From Aporrectodea caliginosa (taxonomy: Eukaryota; Annelida; Clitellata; Crassiclitellata; Lumbricidae), in NCBI GenBank assembly GCA_020284085.1, contig JACEVL010000154.1, positions 1,141,001 through 1,205,000 of the forward strand: a stretch of DNA of 64,000 bases, in the 5' to 3' direction. Below are positions 43,766 to 54,582 of this stretch, one piece after another. The translations under genes and the position numbers were made by a program. Below the pieces are notes generated by a model. The model saw nothing but the letters and a program-made list of their open reading frames with translations. It made no database searches and was not told the origin of the DNA. Numbering within the stretch: position 1 is the first letter of the stretch; each line of letters starts with the position of its first letter.

Positions 43766-43773
43766 TAATGAAT

Positions 43774-44226
43774 TAGAGCTGTACCGATATCGCTTTTTGC
43801 CAATTATGCCGATACCGCAAATAGCCGATTATTAAATTGCCGATACCGATACCGCGTATAGCCGATTATTAAACTGCCAATACTCAATTTATGAGACCGA
43901 ATATACCATTGTTTGTTTAGTCAAAATGTTCGGTTCCGAAACTTTAACCAGTAATCTATCGTCACAACTATAAGAGTGGACGTTTAAATTAAGTTGGGAA
44001 TTTTTTAACGATATGTTTTAATGCGGAAATAATAGGGACGTAAAACGATAAATGAAAGTCGATTAAAAACTTAGAATATGCAATAATTCAAGTAAAATTA
44101 TGAAATTATAACACAATTTTGACATCGGCACCGATTAACTGATTATTTCTGCCGATACCCGATTATACCGATTGTTCTAGTAATCAGCCCGATTACGCGT
44201 ATGGCCGTTTAATCGGTACAGCTCTA
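43774..44226. mobile_element. Non-autonomous hAT MITE, 453 bp
   Basis: The ends are TAGAGCTGTACCGAT at 43774 and, from the right, TAGAGCTGTACCGAT at 44226, perfect over 15 bp. Flanking 8-mers TAATGAAT and TACTGAAT differ at one position, as expected for an aged hAT duplication. GCCGATACCG repeats fill the subterminal parts. No coding. Confidence 0.85.
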
Positions 44227-44234
44227 TACTGAAT

Positions 44235-45182
44235 ATCCCATTTGATCATGGTGAGCCAAAGCTTATTATGTGATTGCGTCAAATGCCTTTCTGAAATCCA
44301 AAAAACATGAACAAAGGTTGTTGGTGTTCCCTAGTTTTTTGCATGAGGATCCGATTTGATTTCATGTCCCTATTTCTCTTCGGAAACCAGCCTGCTCTTC
44401 TGCAATCTCACTTTCAGTCTTGTTGCGAATTTGTTCCAAGATTATTCAAAGCAGTATTTTACAGGCATGCGAGACCAAAGCAATTGTTCTGTAATTTGTG
44501 CATTCTTTATTGTCACCTTTCTTAGGAATCAGTATGAATATAGAGCTTGACCAGTCTTCAGGCGATTCACCACATTCTGATATTTCCGTGCTTATCTTAT
44601 GCATCCTATCTAGTGTTGCATCTCCCCTATTTTTGAACAGCTCAACAAGACCTGATGACTTGCAACTGGTGGTTTGTCAAATAGCCCTAGCAACCTCTAA
44701 TTGGAGAGTTGGAGGCTCAGGCTCACATTCCCATTGTATTCCATCTTCTTCATTCTTCACAATATAATTCTTCACAATATTCATGCCATCTTTCTGCAAT
44801 CTTTGTCGTTTCTGTTATATTTTCGCCAGTTGCTGACTTGATGCAGTGTAAACATGGTTGGAACCCACCAGTAAGTTTTTTTAGCTGTTTGGAATAGTCT
44901 TCTTGTGTCACCTATTTTATGAGCATCTTCTAGGTAATCACAAATTTCATCTATCTGTCTCTGCTTATCAGCCCATAGTCTTGTCTGCACCTCTGTTTTT
45001 AGCTGTTTGTATTTACTTGGGTCTTTTCCCTCCAATCCCTCTTATCCTCTATCAAACGAAGAGTGTCATCCATTATCCAGTTTTTCTGTTTCTTTTCACC
45101 TGTCCTATAACATCGTTGGCAACATCTGACAAAACCGTTCTCCTGTTCTTCCACATCTCTTCCGTTTTTTCCCCTGTACGAT
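44235..45182 (-). pseudogene. RTE-like LINE fragment (linker and RT)
   Basis: On the minus strand, 45000-45160 holds KKQKNWIMDDTLRLIEDKRD, 44781-45030 KTEVQTRLWADKQRQIDEIC and DTRRLFQTAKK, and 44370-44460 LEQIRNKTESEIAEEQAGFR. At 44240-44310 it reads FLDFRKAFDAITHNKLW, motif A. The KTE--IA-EQAGFR and RQLFQ blocks are what I recall of RTE/CFDP2-type LINEs, quite different from the CR1 families here. It joins the Gypsy RNase H in one continuous open frame at about 45182 and ends at the hAT MITE. Confidence 0.65.
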
Positions 45183-45352
45183 AGACAATGCTGGCTGCAT
45201 ATGTCTGCAGTCCACCTTTCAATCCTAGCAGGTGGTTTTGAGAGTGGGTTGCAGAAAATGTTCACCAGTGGCTTGTGGTCAGTGAATACACGAACCGGCC
45301 TGCCATAAATGTACAATTGAAAGTGTTCACATGCCCAAAAGATACCCGCCAC
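45182..45352 (-). pseudogene. Gypsy RNase H, second part
   Basis: The frame reads GIFWACEHFQLYIYGRPVRV, then FTDHKPLVNIFCNPLSKPPA and RIERWTADI. The TDHKPL motif and RIERW are diagnostic of Gypsy RNase H. The same frame runs on into RTE-like sequence, giving a chimeric 117-codon frame that is an accident of junction. Confidence 0.85.
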
Positions 45353-47066
45353 ATGTCAAGCAACGGCCAATGCTCAGCCTCCATCCTTTCAACCTACGAC
45401 TTCTTTGTTCTCAGCATGGGACCCTCTTCAACTAGCTACCATTAGACAGCTAGTTCTGGACTCTTCATACAAATCGTGTGAACTGGATTTACTGCCATCG
45501 TTTCTAATTAAGGATTTTATAGACGATTTTTCTCCACTTTTGCATCTACTCTGCAACTCTTCTTTGGCAAAGGGTTCTGTTCCGGCCTCACACAAACGGG
45601 CTGTTGTTTTTCCTTCCATCAAGCGGCAGGGATTAGACCCCAACTCCCCCTCCAATTTTAGGCCTATTTCTAACCTCTCTTTCCTTTCCAAGCTCCTGGA
45701 AAAATGTATCGCTTTCCAACTAGTTCACTACCTCGACTCCAACTCCCTCATGCCTTCATTTCAATCCGGTTTCAGGAAATTCCACTCTACCGCAACTCTC
45801 CTGCTCAGGCTTATTACTGATGTCTTTCAAGGTCACGTTACTTTGCTCGCCCTGTATGACATCAGCACAGCATTCGACACAGTAGACCGTTCCATGCTCC
45901 TTAGCCGGCTATCTAATTCTTTTGGCATCACGGACAGGGCTCTCCTTTGGTTCCAATCTTTTCTTACTGATAGGACTATATCCGTGGTCTTTGGTTCAAA
46001 CCGCACTCCTTGGATCACTGTCCCCTATGGTCTTCCTCAAGGCTCTGTTCTTGCTCCTCTACTATTTGTTCTGTATACCTCAGACATTGGAGGTATTTTC
46101 CAACTGTTTGGGGTATCTTCCCATCAATTTGCCGACGATACCCAGGCCCTTTTACGTGGCCCAGCATCTTCTGCTGTTCAAATGGTGGAGCGGTTGTTAG
46201 AGGCTTCCTCTGCCATAGACGCATGGCTCTCCTCTAACCGCCTGCGGCTGAATCCTGACAAGACACAATTCATATGGCTTGGTGGCCGTCTTCAGATCAA
46301 TAAGATTGATACAGATTCCCTTCATCTCAGATTTCCCCACATCCACTTCTTTTCTTCTGTTCGTGACCTGGGAATTGTCTTGGATCCTTCCCTTTCTTTT
46401 ACTGACCAGGTCAACTCGGTTTCCAGATCTTGCTTCTACCATCTGCGCCAACTACGTTCCATTCGCAGCACTCTTTCACTGCATGTCATTACTACTCTGA
46501 TCCATTCCTTGATCTGCACTCGGGTCGACTTTGGGAACGCTGCATACATTGGACTCTCCGCCTCTAATACTCACAAACTCCAGTCTATTCTTAATGCAGC
46601 TGCTCGGCTTATAGGCGACATTCCAAAATTTGCCCATATCTCAGGCTATATTCGGGATACCCTTCACTGGCTCCCTATCCAACAGCGGGTAAACTTCAAA
46701 ATCCTTTCCCTCATGCATAACTGCCTTGTTGGGGTGGCCCCATCCTACCTGAGGTCTATTTGTACCTTTGTCTCCTCCTTACCTGCGAGGGCCTCTTTGC
46801 GATCTTGGACCCATGGCCTTATGGTTGTCCCTCGCATGTGCTCTACTATGGCCCACTCTAGGTGCTTTGCCCGTGTTGGCCCATCAGCTTGGAACTCTCT
46901 TCCCCAGTCTTTTCGCCTTGAGTTACTAGCCCTCTCTCCTTCCTAGTTCCGTGGACGTCTTAAGACTTTCTTGTCCTCGATGCAGGCACTGACGCAGGTC
47001 GAGAGCGCTGCTGATTTTTGAGTGGCGCTATATAAATGTTCGATTACAATTACACTTACAATTACA
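45344..47066 (+). mobile_element. L2/CR1-type LINE, 5'-truncated, inserted in Gypsy RNase H
   Basis: The insertion carries an open 513-codon frame and a 3' end GAGTGGCGCTATATAAATGT with an ATTACA tail. On the Gypsy side the sequence is AAAAGAT before the LINE and AAATGATGGC after its tail; joining them restores the RNase H block across the site (REALAI then FWACEHF on the minus strand). That implies a target duplication of about 6 bp, blurred by the tail. It is younger than the Gypsy element. Confidence 0.85.
45405..46946 (+). CDS. LINE ORF2 reverse transcriptase and C-terminal domain, open 513 codons
   Basis: The frame starts inside the linker before RT (SSYKSCELDLLPSFL), so the N-terminal endonuclease is lost by 5' truncation and the ATG is not a true start. 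RT: RAVVFPSIKRQGLDPNSPSN near 65, SGFRKFHSTATLLLRLI near 125, motif A LYDISTAFDTVDRSMLL near 155, GLPQGSVLAPLLFVLYTSDI near 210, catalytic FADDTQ near 243. After RT: WLSSNRLRLNPDKTQFIWLG, SSVRDLGIVLDPSLSF, ILNAAARLIGDIPKFAHIS, TLHWLPIQQRVNFKI and WNSLPQSFR. No stop or shift disrupts it, so it is a recent copy and a good family reference. Confidence 0.9.
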   Translation: MFSAWDPLQLATIRQLVLDSSYKSCELDLLPSFLIKDFIDDFSPLLHLLCNSSLAKGSVPASHKRAVVFPSIKRQGLDPNSPSNFRPISNLSFLSKLLEKCIAFQLVHYLDSNSLMPSFQSGFRKFHSTATLLLRLITDVFQGHVTLLALYDISTAFDTVDRSMLLSRLSNSFGITDRALLWFQSFLTDRTISVVFGSNRTPWITVPYGLPQGSVLAPLLFVLYTSDIGGIFQLFGVSSHQFADDTQALLRGPASSAVQMVERLLEASSAIDAWLSSNRLRLNPDKTQFIWLGGRLQINKIDTDSLHLRFPHIHFFSSVRDLGIVLDPSLSFTDQVNSVSRSCFYHLRQLRSIRSTLSLHVITTLIHSLICTRVDFGNAAYIGLSASNTHKLQSILNAAARLIGDIPKFAHISGYIRDTLHWLPIQQRVNFKILSLMHNCLVGVAPSYLRSICTFVSSLPARASLRSWTHGLMVVPRMCSTMAHSRCFARVGPSAWNSLPQSFRLELLALSPS

Positions 47067-47990
47067 AATGATGGCAAGTGCTTCTCTCTTCGTCTGAGAA
47101 TATCGCTGTTCAGCATTGGTTAGCGGCCTGCTGGCATATGCGATGGTGTGACGGCCCATTCCCTCATCATCACTTTACGTTAGACTGGCCCCTAGGCCGA
47201 CTGGGCTAGCATCAGTAAAGATTTCAGTCTGCCTGGCCCCATCGATGTAGGCCAGTGTTGGTGGTTGTGACAACGTCCGACGTATCTCTGCTAGCGATGC
47301 TTCTTGTTCGGCTCCCCAACTGAAAGCAACGTCTTTATGCAGCAGGACTCTCAAGGGTCGGGTCATGGTGGCATAGCTTGGTATGAAGCATGCGCTAAAG
47401 TTCGCCATACCTAGCAGACTCCGTAATTCACTAACATTTGTAGGCTGAGGTAGGTTAATAACGTCTTGCACCTCTTGGCGTCGTCAGATAGGCCAGCGGC
47501 AGAAAAGGTATAGCCAAAGAAGTCGAGATTCCTTCGATTAAAGGCACATTTTTGCATACTCTTGGTTGGTGCCAAACACCAGTATGTCGTCACTGATATT
47601 GAGGACGCCTTGCAGTCCACTTAGCATCTCTCTAGTGGCATTTTGAAAGACCTCGGCTGCTGACGAAATTCCAAAATTTAATCTTTTGTAACGCCACAAT
47701 CCTGTATGAGTAGAGAATGTGATAATATACCTGGAGCTGTGGTCTAGTTCAATCTGATTATACCCCTGATTTAAGTCGAGCTTTGAGAACACTTTGGCGC
47801 CACTGAGATCATGAATGATGTCATTGATTGTCGGCGTCAGATGTCATTCTCGGCAAATAGCCATGTTGGCTCTGTGCAAGTCGACACACACACGGACATC
47901 ACCAGGGCTCTTGGGCTTTGGTACGACAATGATTGGTGATACCCATGGTGTTGCACCCTCCACTTTCTCGATGACGTCTTGCTCAATGTC
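47067..47990 (-). pseudogene. Gypsy reverse transcriptase and start of RNase H
   Basis: On the minus strand, 47800-47960 has VVPKPKSPGDVRVCVDLH-like sequence in shifted frames. 47538-47792: MFSKLDLNQGYNQIELDHSS, motif A with its Asp, then TGLWRYKRLNFGISSAAEVF. The usual YIDD is NISDDILVFG, with the Asp pair retained. 47411-47620 holds CAFNRRNLDFFGYTFSAAGL. 47175-47471 has LRSLLGMANF, TRPLRVLLHK and IFTDASPVGLGASL, and 47067-47170 IAYASRPLTNAEQRYSQTKR, ending at the LINE insertion. Confidence 0.85.
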
Positions 47991-48142
47991 TGACCATAAT
48001 TGTGCTTCCACTTGTTTGGAACGGAATGTGTCGATGTGGCTGAGCTACTGGAGTGACTGTCTCGTGAATGTGGAGCTTGACACTGAAGTTTTTCAATTTT
48101 CCAAGGCCTCTGAACAGATGGGAGTATTCTTTTGCCAATGGC

Positions 48143-48535
48143 TTAGTTGCAACTTGAACAATGAACATGTTGGACTACATTGATGAGGTGTAGAAGAGTA
48201 GACGTCTCCCAGCTCAGTAGTGAGCCGCTGCTGCTGGCGATAACATAGAAATCCGTATATACTTGGTTGAAGTCATGTTCAACCACCAGGGTGAGTTTGC
48301 CGAGAACGAGGAGTGGCGTTGAGCCGTGGTATGACATGATTTTGGCAGTGGTTGGTCTGAGCCTTTGCTTGGGCTGGAGTTTCTCAAAATCTTGGTCGTC
48401 AAGAATATTCACACTTGCTCCTGAATCTGCTGCGAGTTTGATGGGTATGCCGTCCAGCGTGACAACGAAAGTGGGTGCATCACGGCGGCATGCCTGTGCT
48501 CTGATCGTTCCGGTCGTTGTCGTACCAAAGCCCAA
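48143..48535 (-). pseudogene. Gypsy aspartic protease
   Basis: The frame reads TFVVTLDGIPIKLAADSGAS, with the catalytic DSG in a retropepsin-like context, then VNILDDQDFEKLQ, PLLVLGKLTLVVEH and DFYVI. The length (about 110 residues) fits a retropepsin. The frame overlaps the nucleocapsid part at its start and passes into the RT leader (48143-47983) with shifts. Confidence 0.75.
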
Positions 48536-48990
48536 AAGTCCTGGTGATGTCCATGTGTGTGTGACAAGTACTCTGTTTCTGATTGGGAGCTGGGGTTATC
48601 TGCAGCAACCCAGTTAATTCTTGGTCTGCGACCGCCATACTGCGCCTCTGGGCGCCCAGGTGGGCCAGAGCTGTGACACACAGAAGAAAAATGTCCCAGC
48701 TTCCCACAGCTCCTGCAGGTTTGGCCAAGGGCTGGACATCGTTCGCGACCTCCTGCGTGTGTGGCCAAGCCTTCCCGCAGTTTCGACAGGTTGCATTCCT
48801 TTTGCACAAGCCATCTCAAATAGCTTGTACAGGGTAAGCATGGGGTCAGTCAATGCCTTCCGATGGTTGGGATTTGACCGGCAATGAGCTGGCTTTTGGA
48901 TGAGCTGGCTTTTCAGCTCGTGATTCGCATCGCTGAAGTTGCACGTGATAGCTAGCTGGCGAAGTCGGGTCAGGTATGATGCGATGTCTT
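48409..48990 (-). pseudogene. Gypsy Gag, C-terminal part with zinc knuckle
   Basis: A CCHC knuckle is visible as CRSCGKLGHFSSVC (C-X2-C-X4-H-X4-C) in the frame 48409-48819, and a second, damaged one (CRNCGKAWPH) in the neighbouring frame. Upstream (48840-49030, shifted) is FRQAKQNQTEDIASYLTRLR, the Gag major-homology-like helix block. Three frames are used over 500 bp. Confidence 0.75.
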
Positions 48991-49033
48991 CTGTTTGGTT
49001 CTGCTTGGCCTGACGAAACTGGAAGTCCGCAAA

Positions 49034-49369
49034 TTATGTGTTCTCTTTAGGGGCGAAGAATGACATCAGCGCGTCTATGGCTGTATCGTTTTCATTAGGG
49101 TTGGTGATTGATAAAGTGTCAAAAATGTCACTGACATGTTCGCCTGCATAGTGGAGGAGTAGCTCTTTCTGTCGTGTATCGTCAGTGATGTTGATGGCTA
49201 CTACTAAGTTGCGGAATCGTCCAACCCACTTTTTCCAGCGCACAGCAATGTCACCGGCTTCAGGCGAAGGATCGACGGTTGGAAAAGGAGGCAGGCTGTC
49301 GGCCATTTTGGCTCGTTTCACGTGCGGACTTGTGCGAGTATGTTGTCGGCGAATTAAATTAAATGTCAC
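49034..49369 (-). pseudogene. Gypsy Gag, N-terminal part
   Basis: A plausible start is the MADSLPPFPTVDP Met at about 49306. It continues AGDIAVRWKKWVGRFRNLVV, KELLLHYAGEHVSDIFDTL and DALMSFFAPKENT, the typical start of animal Gypsy Gag (W-KW---F-N, LL-Y-G). The frame ends at a stop just before the next Gag block, where the sequence resumes in another frame. Confidence 0.75.
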
Positions 49370-49433
49370 GTTTCCCAGCTCTGCTTTATCTAGAACTCGT
49401 TCTCTGCACGTTCCAAATTGTCCTCATCGCCAA

Positions 49434-49553
49434 TGTAATAGTTTAAATGATGTTTATTCAAGACTGTTCACGTTCAACCATCTCACACTCCCAGTTCAAT
49501 TCTAACTGCTCTTGTTCCTTTATCTCCCATAGATCTCCTTTCGTGGCAGAGAC
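49434..49553 (-). repeat. Gypsy 5' LTR remnant
   Basis: On the minus strand it carries an AATAAAC polyadenylation-like signal (about 49456-49463) and ends in TTTAAACTATTACA directly before the primer-binding-like TTGGCGATGAGGA. Its 5' part is lost at the 3' end of the neighbouring CR1 copy. No second LTR is available to confirm the length. Confidence 0.5.
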
Positions 49554-52176
49554 ATTTATATAGTGCTATTACATAAGGTGCCATTCCTTTTAAATCTGAA
49601 AATTCATTGATTGATTGACTACGACAATTTCTACAATGTCGTAACAAGGCACATGCCGTTACAAGGGCGCTTTAACAAGTTCAACACTGAATCAGATATA
49701 CGCTTTTTCAAAGTAATATGTCTTGAGCCTGGACTTGAATGACGCATAGTAGGTTCAGATCATATTGAAGGTGGAATGCCATTCCAGCATCTGGGTCCAG
49801 CCACGGAAAAGACACAATCACCAAAGCCTGTTCTTGATTTCCGCACCTGCAGATCGCCCTTCGCCTCAGATCTCAAAGAAGGTCCGGCTCTGGTCGACGA
49901 CACATTCACGCAGCACTGTGCAAGGTACCCGGTGCCGCACCATGCAAGGACTTGTACACAAGTAGTGCAAGTTTGTGTTGTATCCAGTACCGCACCGGAA
50001 GCCAATGCAACACATCACCGAGCAATGGTGTTACATGATCGTATTTCCTACGATTGCACACTAGCCTTGTTGCCGAATTCAGTACCGATTGAAGTCGATT
50101 CAGGAGGTGTTTGGGTGCCCCCGCCAGTAGGCTATTGCAGTGGTCGACCTGAGTGGTGACAAAACAGACGACCCCCGTTTTTGCTGTTTCGAAAGGTAGT
50201 GATCGTATGCAGCTCCTGATTAGCCTCAACTGACAGAAGCATTTACTCACCATCTGTCTTACATGGCACATCATCGACAGGTCGGTTTCAAGCATAACAC
50301 CGAGGTCGCGAACAACTCCCTTGGGCAGCAGTCATTCACCACAGATCTCCAGAGGCATCACACTCAGCTGATCGCGTCGTCTGCGCGTCGCGCACCAGAT
50401 GAAGTCTGTCTTATGAGGGTTTAGTAGCAGACGGTTCGAGAATTCCTCTACTCCAAGCTCCATTTGCCACTGTAGCCATTGAACTTCCGAGCCTGGACCT
50501 GACGTATACAACTGTGTATCGTCAGCGTAGAAGTGTGATTATAGGCCTAGTCGTGAAGATAGATCACCAAGATCTGCAGTGTAAAGCAAGAAGAGTAGTG
50601 GTCCAAGGACCGACTCCTGAGGTACTCCACAGGAAAGACGACGCACAGACGACCTCTTTCCTTCGAACAACACTGTTTGTCTCCGATCACATAGGTAGGA
50701 GCGTATCCAGCTCAGAGCCACCGTGTCTACTCCATAGGTACAAGACAGGTGCTCAATGAGTATTTCGTGGTCTAGTGTCGAAAGCGGCCGACAAATCGAG
50801 GAGACCAAGCAACGCATGGTCGCCCTTGTCGATCGCCTCGACTAGGTACGTGTAGACCTTCAGAAGCGCTGTCTCTGTAGAATGGCATTTCCTATATGCA
50901 GATTGATGTTTTGGTAGCAGACCGGACACAGTTAGGTAGTCCATAAGCTGGACACTCACAACTCTCTCTAGCAGCTTAGACAGTGTCGGCAGGTTCGAGA
51001 CCGGACGATAACTGGAGGGGTCTTCCCGCGGCAGCGATTGTTTCTTCAGCCTGGGCGATATGTATGCCTCTTTGTAGTGTGATGGAAACACTCCCGATGA
51101 CAGGGAGGTATTGTAAATCCTGACCACGGACGGAGCAAGCAGGTCGCTGCAGGAATTCAGCAGCCAGGTAGGCATGGGGTCAAGCATCGAGTACTTGTTC
51201 GAAGCGCACCAATCATTTCTCTGACCTCGTCCACCGTGACCATCTTAAAGCACTGGAATCGAGCGTCCGACTGAATATCAAGAAACTCCACAGGTGACAG
51301 TCGCAATCCTTATATCAGCCACTTTCCGATCAAAGTAGTCCGCCAGGATTCCGCTGACAACCCAGTCGCCGAGCCGGAGGATTGATCTTTCGATCTACAC
51401 ATTCCGTCCGGGCCTTGGAGCGCATTGACCCTGGTACTCCAGTATGCCCCGCGCTTCGCATCAGTCATCCGATGTACCTAGTTTGCGGAGAGCATCAATC
51501 CACCTCCGGTAGGAGTCATCCGAGCAATGTTTTTTATATCGGTGCTTGAGCCTCCTAACCTGTTGCTTGGCAGCACGGCACTTCGTGTCATACCATCGGT
51601 CCGATGACTTCTGCACCCGACACGTCATCAAAGCAAATGGGGCATGCTTGTCGAGTAACGTCATGATCACTTCGTAGAAGAAGCCAGCAGAACATGACGA
51701 ATCATCAGTCGACCGATGGTTACACAGGCACGAAGACTGAAGGTCACTCCAGAATGCTTTAATGTCGAAGTTTTTCCATTTCCGATGGCTTTCTGTCTTG
51801 TAGGTCGGTAATCCGGCCTCGGCAGTGCGGAACTGCAAGAAGAGCAGCTTATGGTCGGTCACATCCCCTGGCAGGTCGTTCACCTCCATAGTTGAAACAT
51901 CGTCTTCCATTGCGATGACAGCATCCAGGATGCCACCAACGGTTATGTGTCACATCTCTGACCAGCTCGTTGACCCGCTGCACCACCAGGTCATCAGGTC
52001 GATCGAATCTTACATTCAGGTCGCCTGTAATAGCGAAGGGCATAGAGAATGATGACATGTATTCAAGTAGTGCGCCCAACTCGTCCACGAACACACCGGA
52101 CACCCTCTCAGAGCCGGGACGGTAGACCACGGCAACGACACAGGCCTTTCCACTGGCCACCACCCTGACGCAGGGT
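49553..52176 (-). pseudogene. CR1-type LINE, 5'-truncated in endonuclease, frameshifted
   Basis: On the minus strand: endonuclease end (51849-52176) with VAVVYRPGSERVSGVF and AITGDLNVRFDRPDDLVVQR; 51461-51910 with DVTDHKLLFLQF and the RT linker. RT spans 50539-51187, with YRPVSNLPTLSKLLERVVS, QSAYRKCHSTETALLKVY, motif A LLGLLDLSAAFDT and ESVLGPLLFLLYTADL. A FYADDTQLY box lies in a shifted frame near 50515-50535. 49906-50295 is the C-terminus (CFCQLRLIRSCIRSLPFETA, LNSATRLVCNRRKYDHVTPL, VLHWLPVRYWIQHKLALLV). The 3' end is near 49553. At least four shifts. This is the third CR1-like family in the window. Confidence 0.85.
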
Positions 52177-52262
52177 TGCTGTTCAACTTTACACAAAATG
52201 ACTTTAATTATGCTGATTGTAAGGAATATGTATTCTTTCATCTGAACTTGGTATGATTACTG
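52177..52262 (+). repeat. Fragment shared with 57.33 kb
   Basis: CTGTTCAACTTTACACAAAA, then TGACTTTAAT-TGCTGAT and GAATATGTAT recur at 57331-57430 in the same orientation. It marks the 5' junction of the CR1 copy. Confidence 0.6.
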
Positions 52263-52308
52263 GGGTACAGTGTGAATAGGGAAAGTAGTTTAAGTAGGTG
52301 ATTATAAA

Positions 52309-53840
52309 TAGTCAGAGCTCTTAGCATTCAAAATAGTCATTATTGTGCATTTAGGTGCTACAAGCAAAAAAAATGATATTTTTGAGTTCAGGAAGAAATT
52401 CTGATCAAAACCTGATATTGTGCCAGTTGAAAATTTTTTTTTTTTTTTGAGTTTTTTTAAAGTTTTTACGTTATTATATGTTAGCATAACATTGTGCAAT
52501 TTGGAGCTACAAGCACAAAAAGGATATTTTTGTGTGCAGGAAGTAATTCTGAACAACACCTGATATTGTGCCAGTTGGAAAAATTAGTTTTTTTTAGTTT
52601 TTTCACTTTTTTATGTTTTTTATCATTCCAGCAAAGCTCAACTAATGCTGAGCAATGTAGCCGCCTGGCTTAGTAAATTCAAAAGCTTAACAAAAATGCT
52701 ATATTGAATAATATCTGATATTGTGCCAGCTGGAACAAATAATTTTTTTTAGTTTTTCACTTTTTTGCGTTATTTGTTGTTAGCATAACATTGTGTATTT
52801 TTGTGTCACAAGCAAAAGAGAGATATTTTTGTGTTCAGGAAGAAATTCTGATCAAAACCTGATATTGTGCCAGTTGAAAAAAAGAAATTGTTTTTCAATA
52901 TTTTTTACTTTTTTTACGTTAATAGATGTTAGCATAACATTGTCCATTTTGGTGCAACAAGCAAAAAAGATATTTTTGTGTTCAGGAAGTAATTCTGAAC
53001 AAAACCTGATATTGTGCCAGTTGAAAAAGAGACATTTCTTCTCGAATTTTTAACTTCTTTTTACGATATTAGATATTAGCATAACATTGTGCATTTTGGT
53101 GCAACAAGCCAAAAAAGGATATTTTTGTGTTCAGGAAGTAATTCTGAACAAAACCTGATATTGTGCCAGTTGAAAAAAAGAAATTTGTTTCTCGATTTTT
53201 TTAAATTTCTTAGGTTATTAGATGTTAGCATAACATTGTGCATTATGGTAAAAAAAAGTGAAAATTCAAAACAACTAATTTTTCAACTGGCACAATATCA
53301 GGTTTTGATCAGAATTTCTTCCTGAACACAAAAATATCTCTCTTTTGCTTGTGACACAAAAATACACAATGTTATGCTAACAACAAATAACGCAAAAAAG
53401 TGAAAAACTAAAAAAAATAATTTGTTCCAGCTGGCACAATATCAGATATTATTCAATATAGCATTTTTGTTAAGCTTTTGAATTTACTAAGCCAGGCGGC
53501 TACATTGCTCAGCATTAGTTGAGCTTTGCTGGAATGATAAAAAACATAAAAAAGTGAAAAAACTAAAAAAAACTAATTTTTCCAACTGGCACAATATCAG
53601 GTGTTGTTCAGAATTACTTCCTGCACACAAAAATATCCTTTTTGTGCTTGTAGCTCCAAATTGCACAATGTTATGCTAACATATAATAACGTAAAAACTC
53701 CAAAAAAACTCCAAAAAAAATAATTTTTTTTCAACTGGCACAATATCAGGTTTTGATCAGAATTTCTTCCTGCACACAAAAATATCATTTTTTTGCTTGT
53801 AGCACCAAAATGAACAATGTTACGCTAACAGCTCTGACTA
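52309..53840. mobile_element. Fold-back element built of about 147-bp repeats
   Basis: The tips are TAGTCAGAGCT at 52309 and AGCTCTGACTA at 53840; taken as TA duplications, the ends would be GTCAGAGCT. Left (about 52340-52880) and right (about 53280-53830) arms are near-identical inverted copies. The left arm and the loop hold six head-to-tail units (CCTGATATTGTGCCAGTTG at 52411, 52559, 52714 variant, 52858, 53005, 53154); the right arm holds four inverted units. Units share GTTAGCATAACATTGTGCAT. Repeat-encoded frames of 60-90 codons are not credible genes, and no transposase is present. Confidence 0.85.
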
Positions 53841-53924
53841 AAAGAGAAGATCACAAGGTGGTTGTAGTTATCCTAGATAAAATAGAGACGATCTGAACTG
53901 ATATCCTGAGCGTGATGCCTGTTA

Positions 53925-54125
53925 GGTCCCTCTCTATGGAATGGACTTCCTCCTTCTCTACGCTCTACCAGGATGGTAGAGCGTAGAGTGTCATCTCTAC
54001 CTTTTTTCTCACCTTAAAACCATCTCTACCTTTTCTCTCTGAGTACCTCGAACTGGGAGCACTTCTGAAAGGCTTATGCTGTGAGAAGTGCTTTATAAAT
54101 GATCAAATACAATACAATACAATAC
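53925..54125 (+). repeat. L2/CR1-type LINE 3' end
   Basis: It ends GTGAGAAGTGCTTTATAAAT then an (AATAC)n tail at 54106-54125, the same terminus as the minus-strand LINE at 40.3 kb. Coding remnants (GMDFLLLYAL) are slight. The short region 54126-54291 shows nothing. Confidence 0.7.
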
Positions 54126-54582
54126 AGTATAATGATGAAACTGAACAAAGTGTTGACACACAATTGAGTCTGAGAATAATTAGAACTAAGAAAAGAGATC
54201 AAAGACAATACACTCACAGCTATGCTAGTTCTTAAATGATCTATCCTGGATTTAATAACTGAATTCCAACATATCTAGCCAAGTACATAATTTAACCCAT
54301 TCATGGCCAAATTTTATTTTGCTAAAATTTTTAGATACCGGTATTTTACAACATCATATTAACTAATAAAAGGAATCAACTCACTTTTGTGAAAATTTCA
54401 TCAAATATTTTTTTATAGCTCATATAAGTTTTGTTCCATTATTGGAACATGGCATTGTTCCAATATTGGAACATGCATATGTTTCATATGTCACTAGATA
54501 AATGCCACAGCGACTGCTTGTTCTTGTCCATGCCTATACTTCATTAGGCTTACCTGCAAAATTTGCAGGTAAGCAGTCACTC

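Larger units (their letters stand above)
45182..49553 (-). mobile_element. Gypsy LTR retrotransposon, truncated, split by a LINE
   Basis: Gag, zinc knuckle, protease, RT and RNase H occur in order on the minus strand from 49369 down to 45182. Downstream of the 5' LTR remnant is TTGGCGATGAGGA (49421-49433), a primer-binding-like start common in animal Gypsy elements. The integrase, 3' LTR and much of RNase H are missing. A plus-strand LINE (45344-47066) sits inside RNase H. Every gene is in several frames, so it is defective. Confidence 0.85.

Noticed and set aside
52793..53325. Repeated 78-86-codon frames with FLCSGSNSEQNLILCQLKK
   Set aside because: They recur once per tandem unit and in the inverted arm; there is no start context or known motif, so they are a by-product of the repeat.
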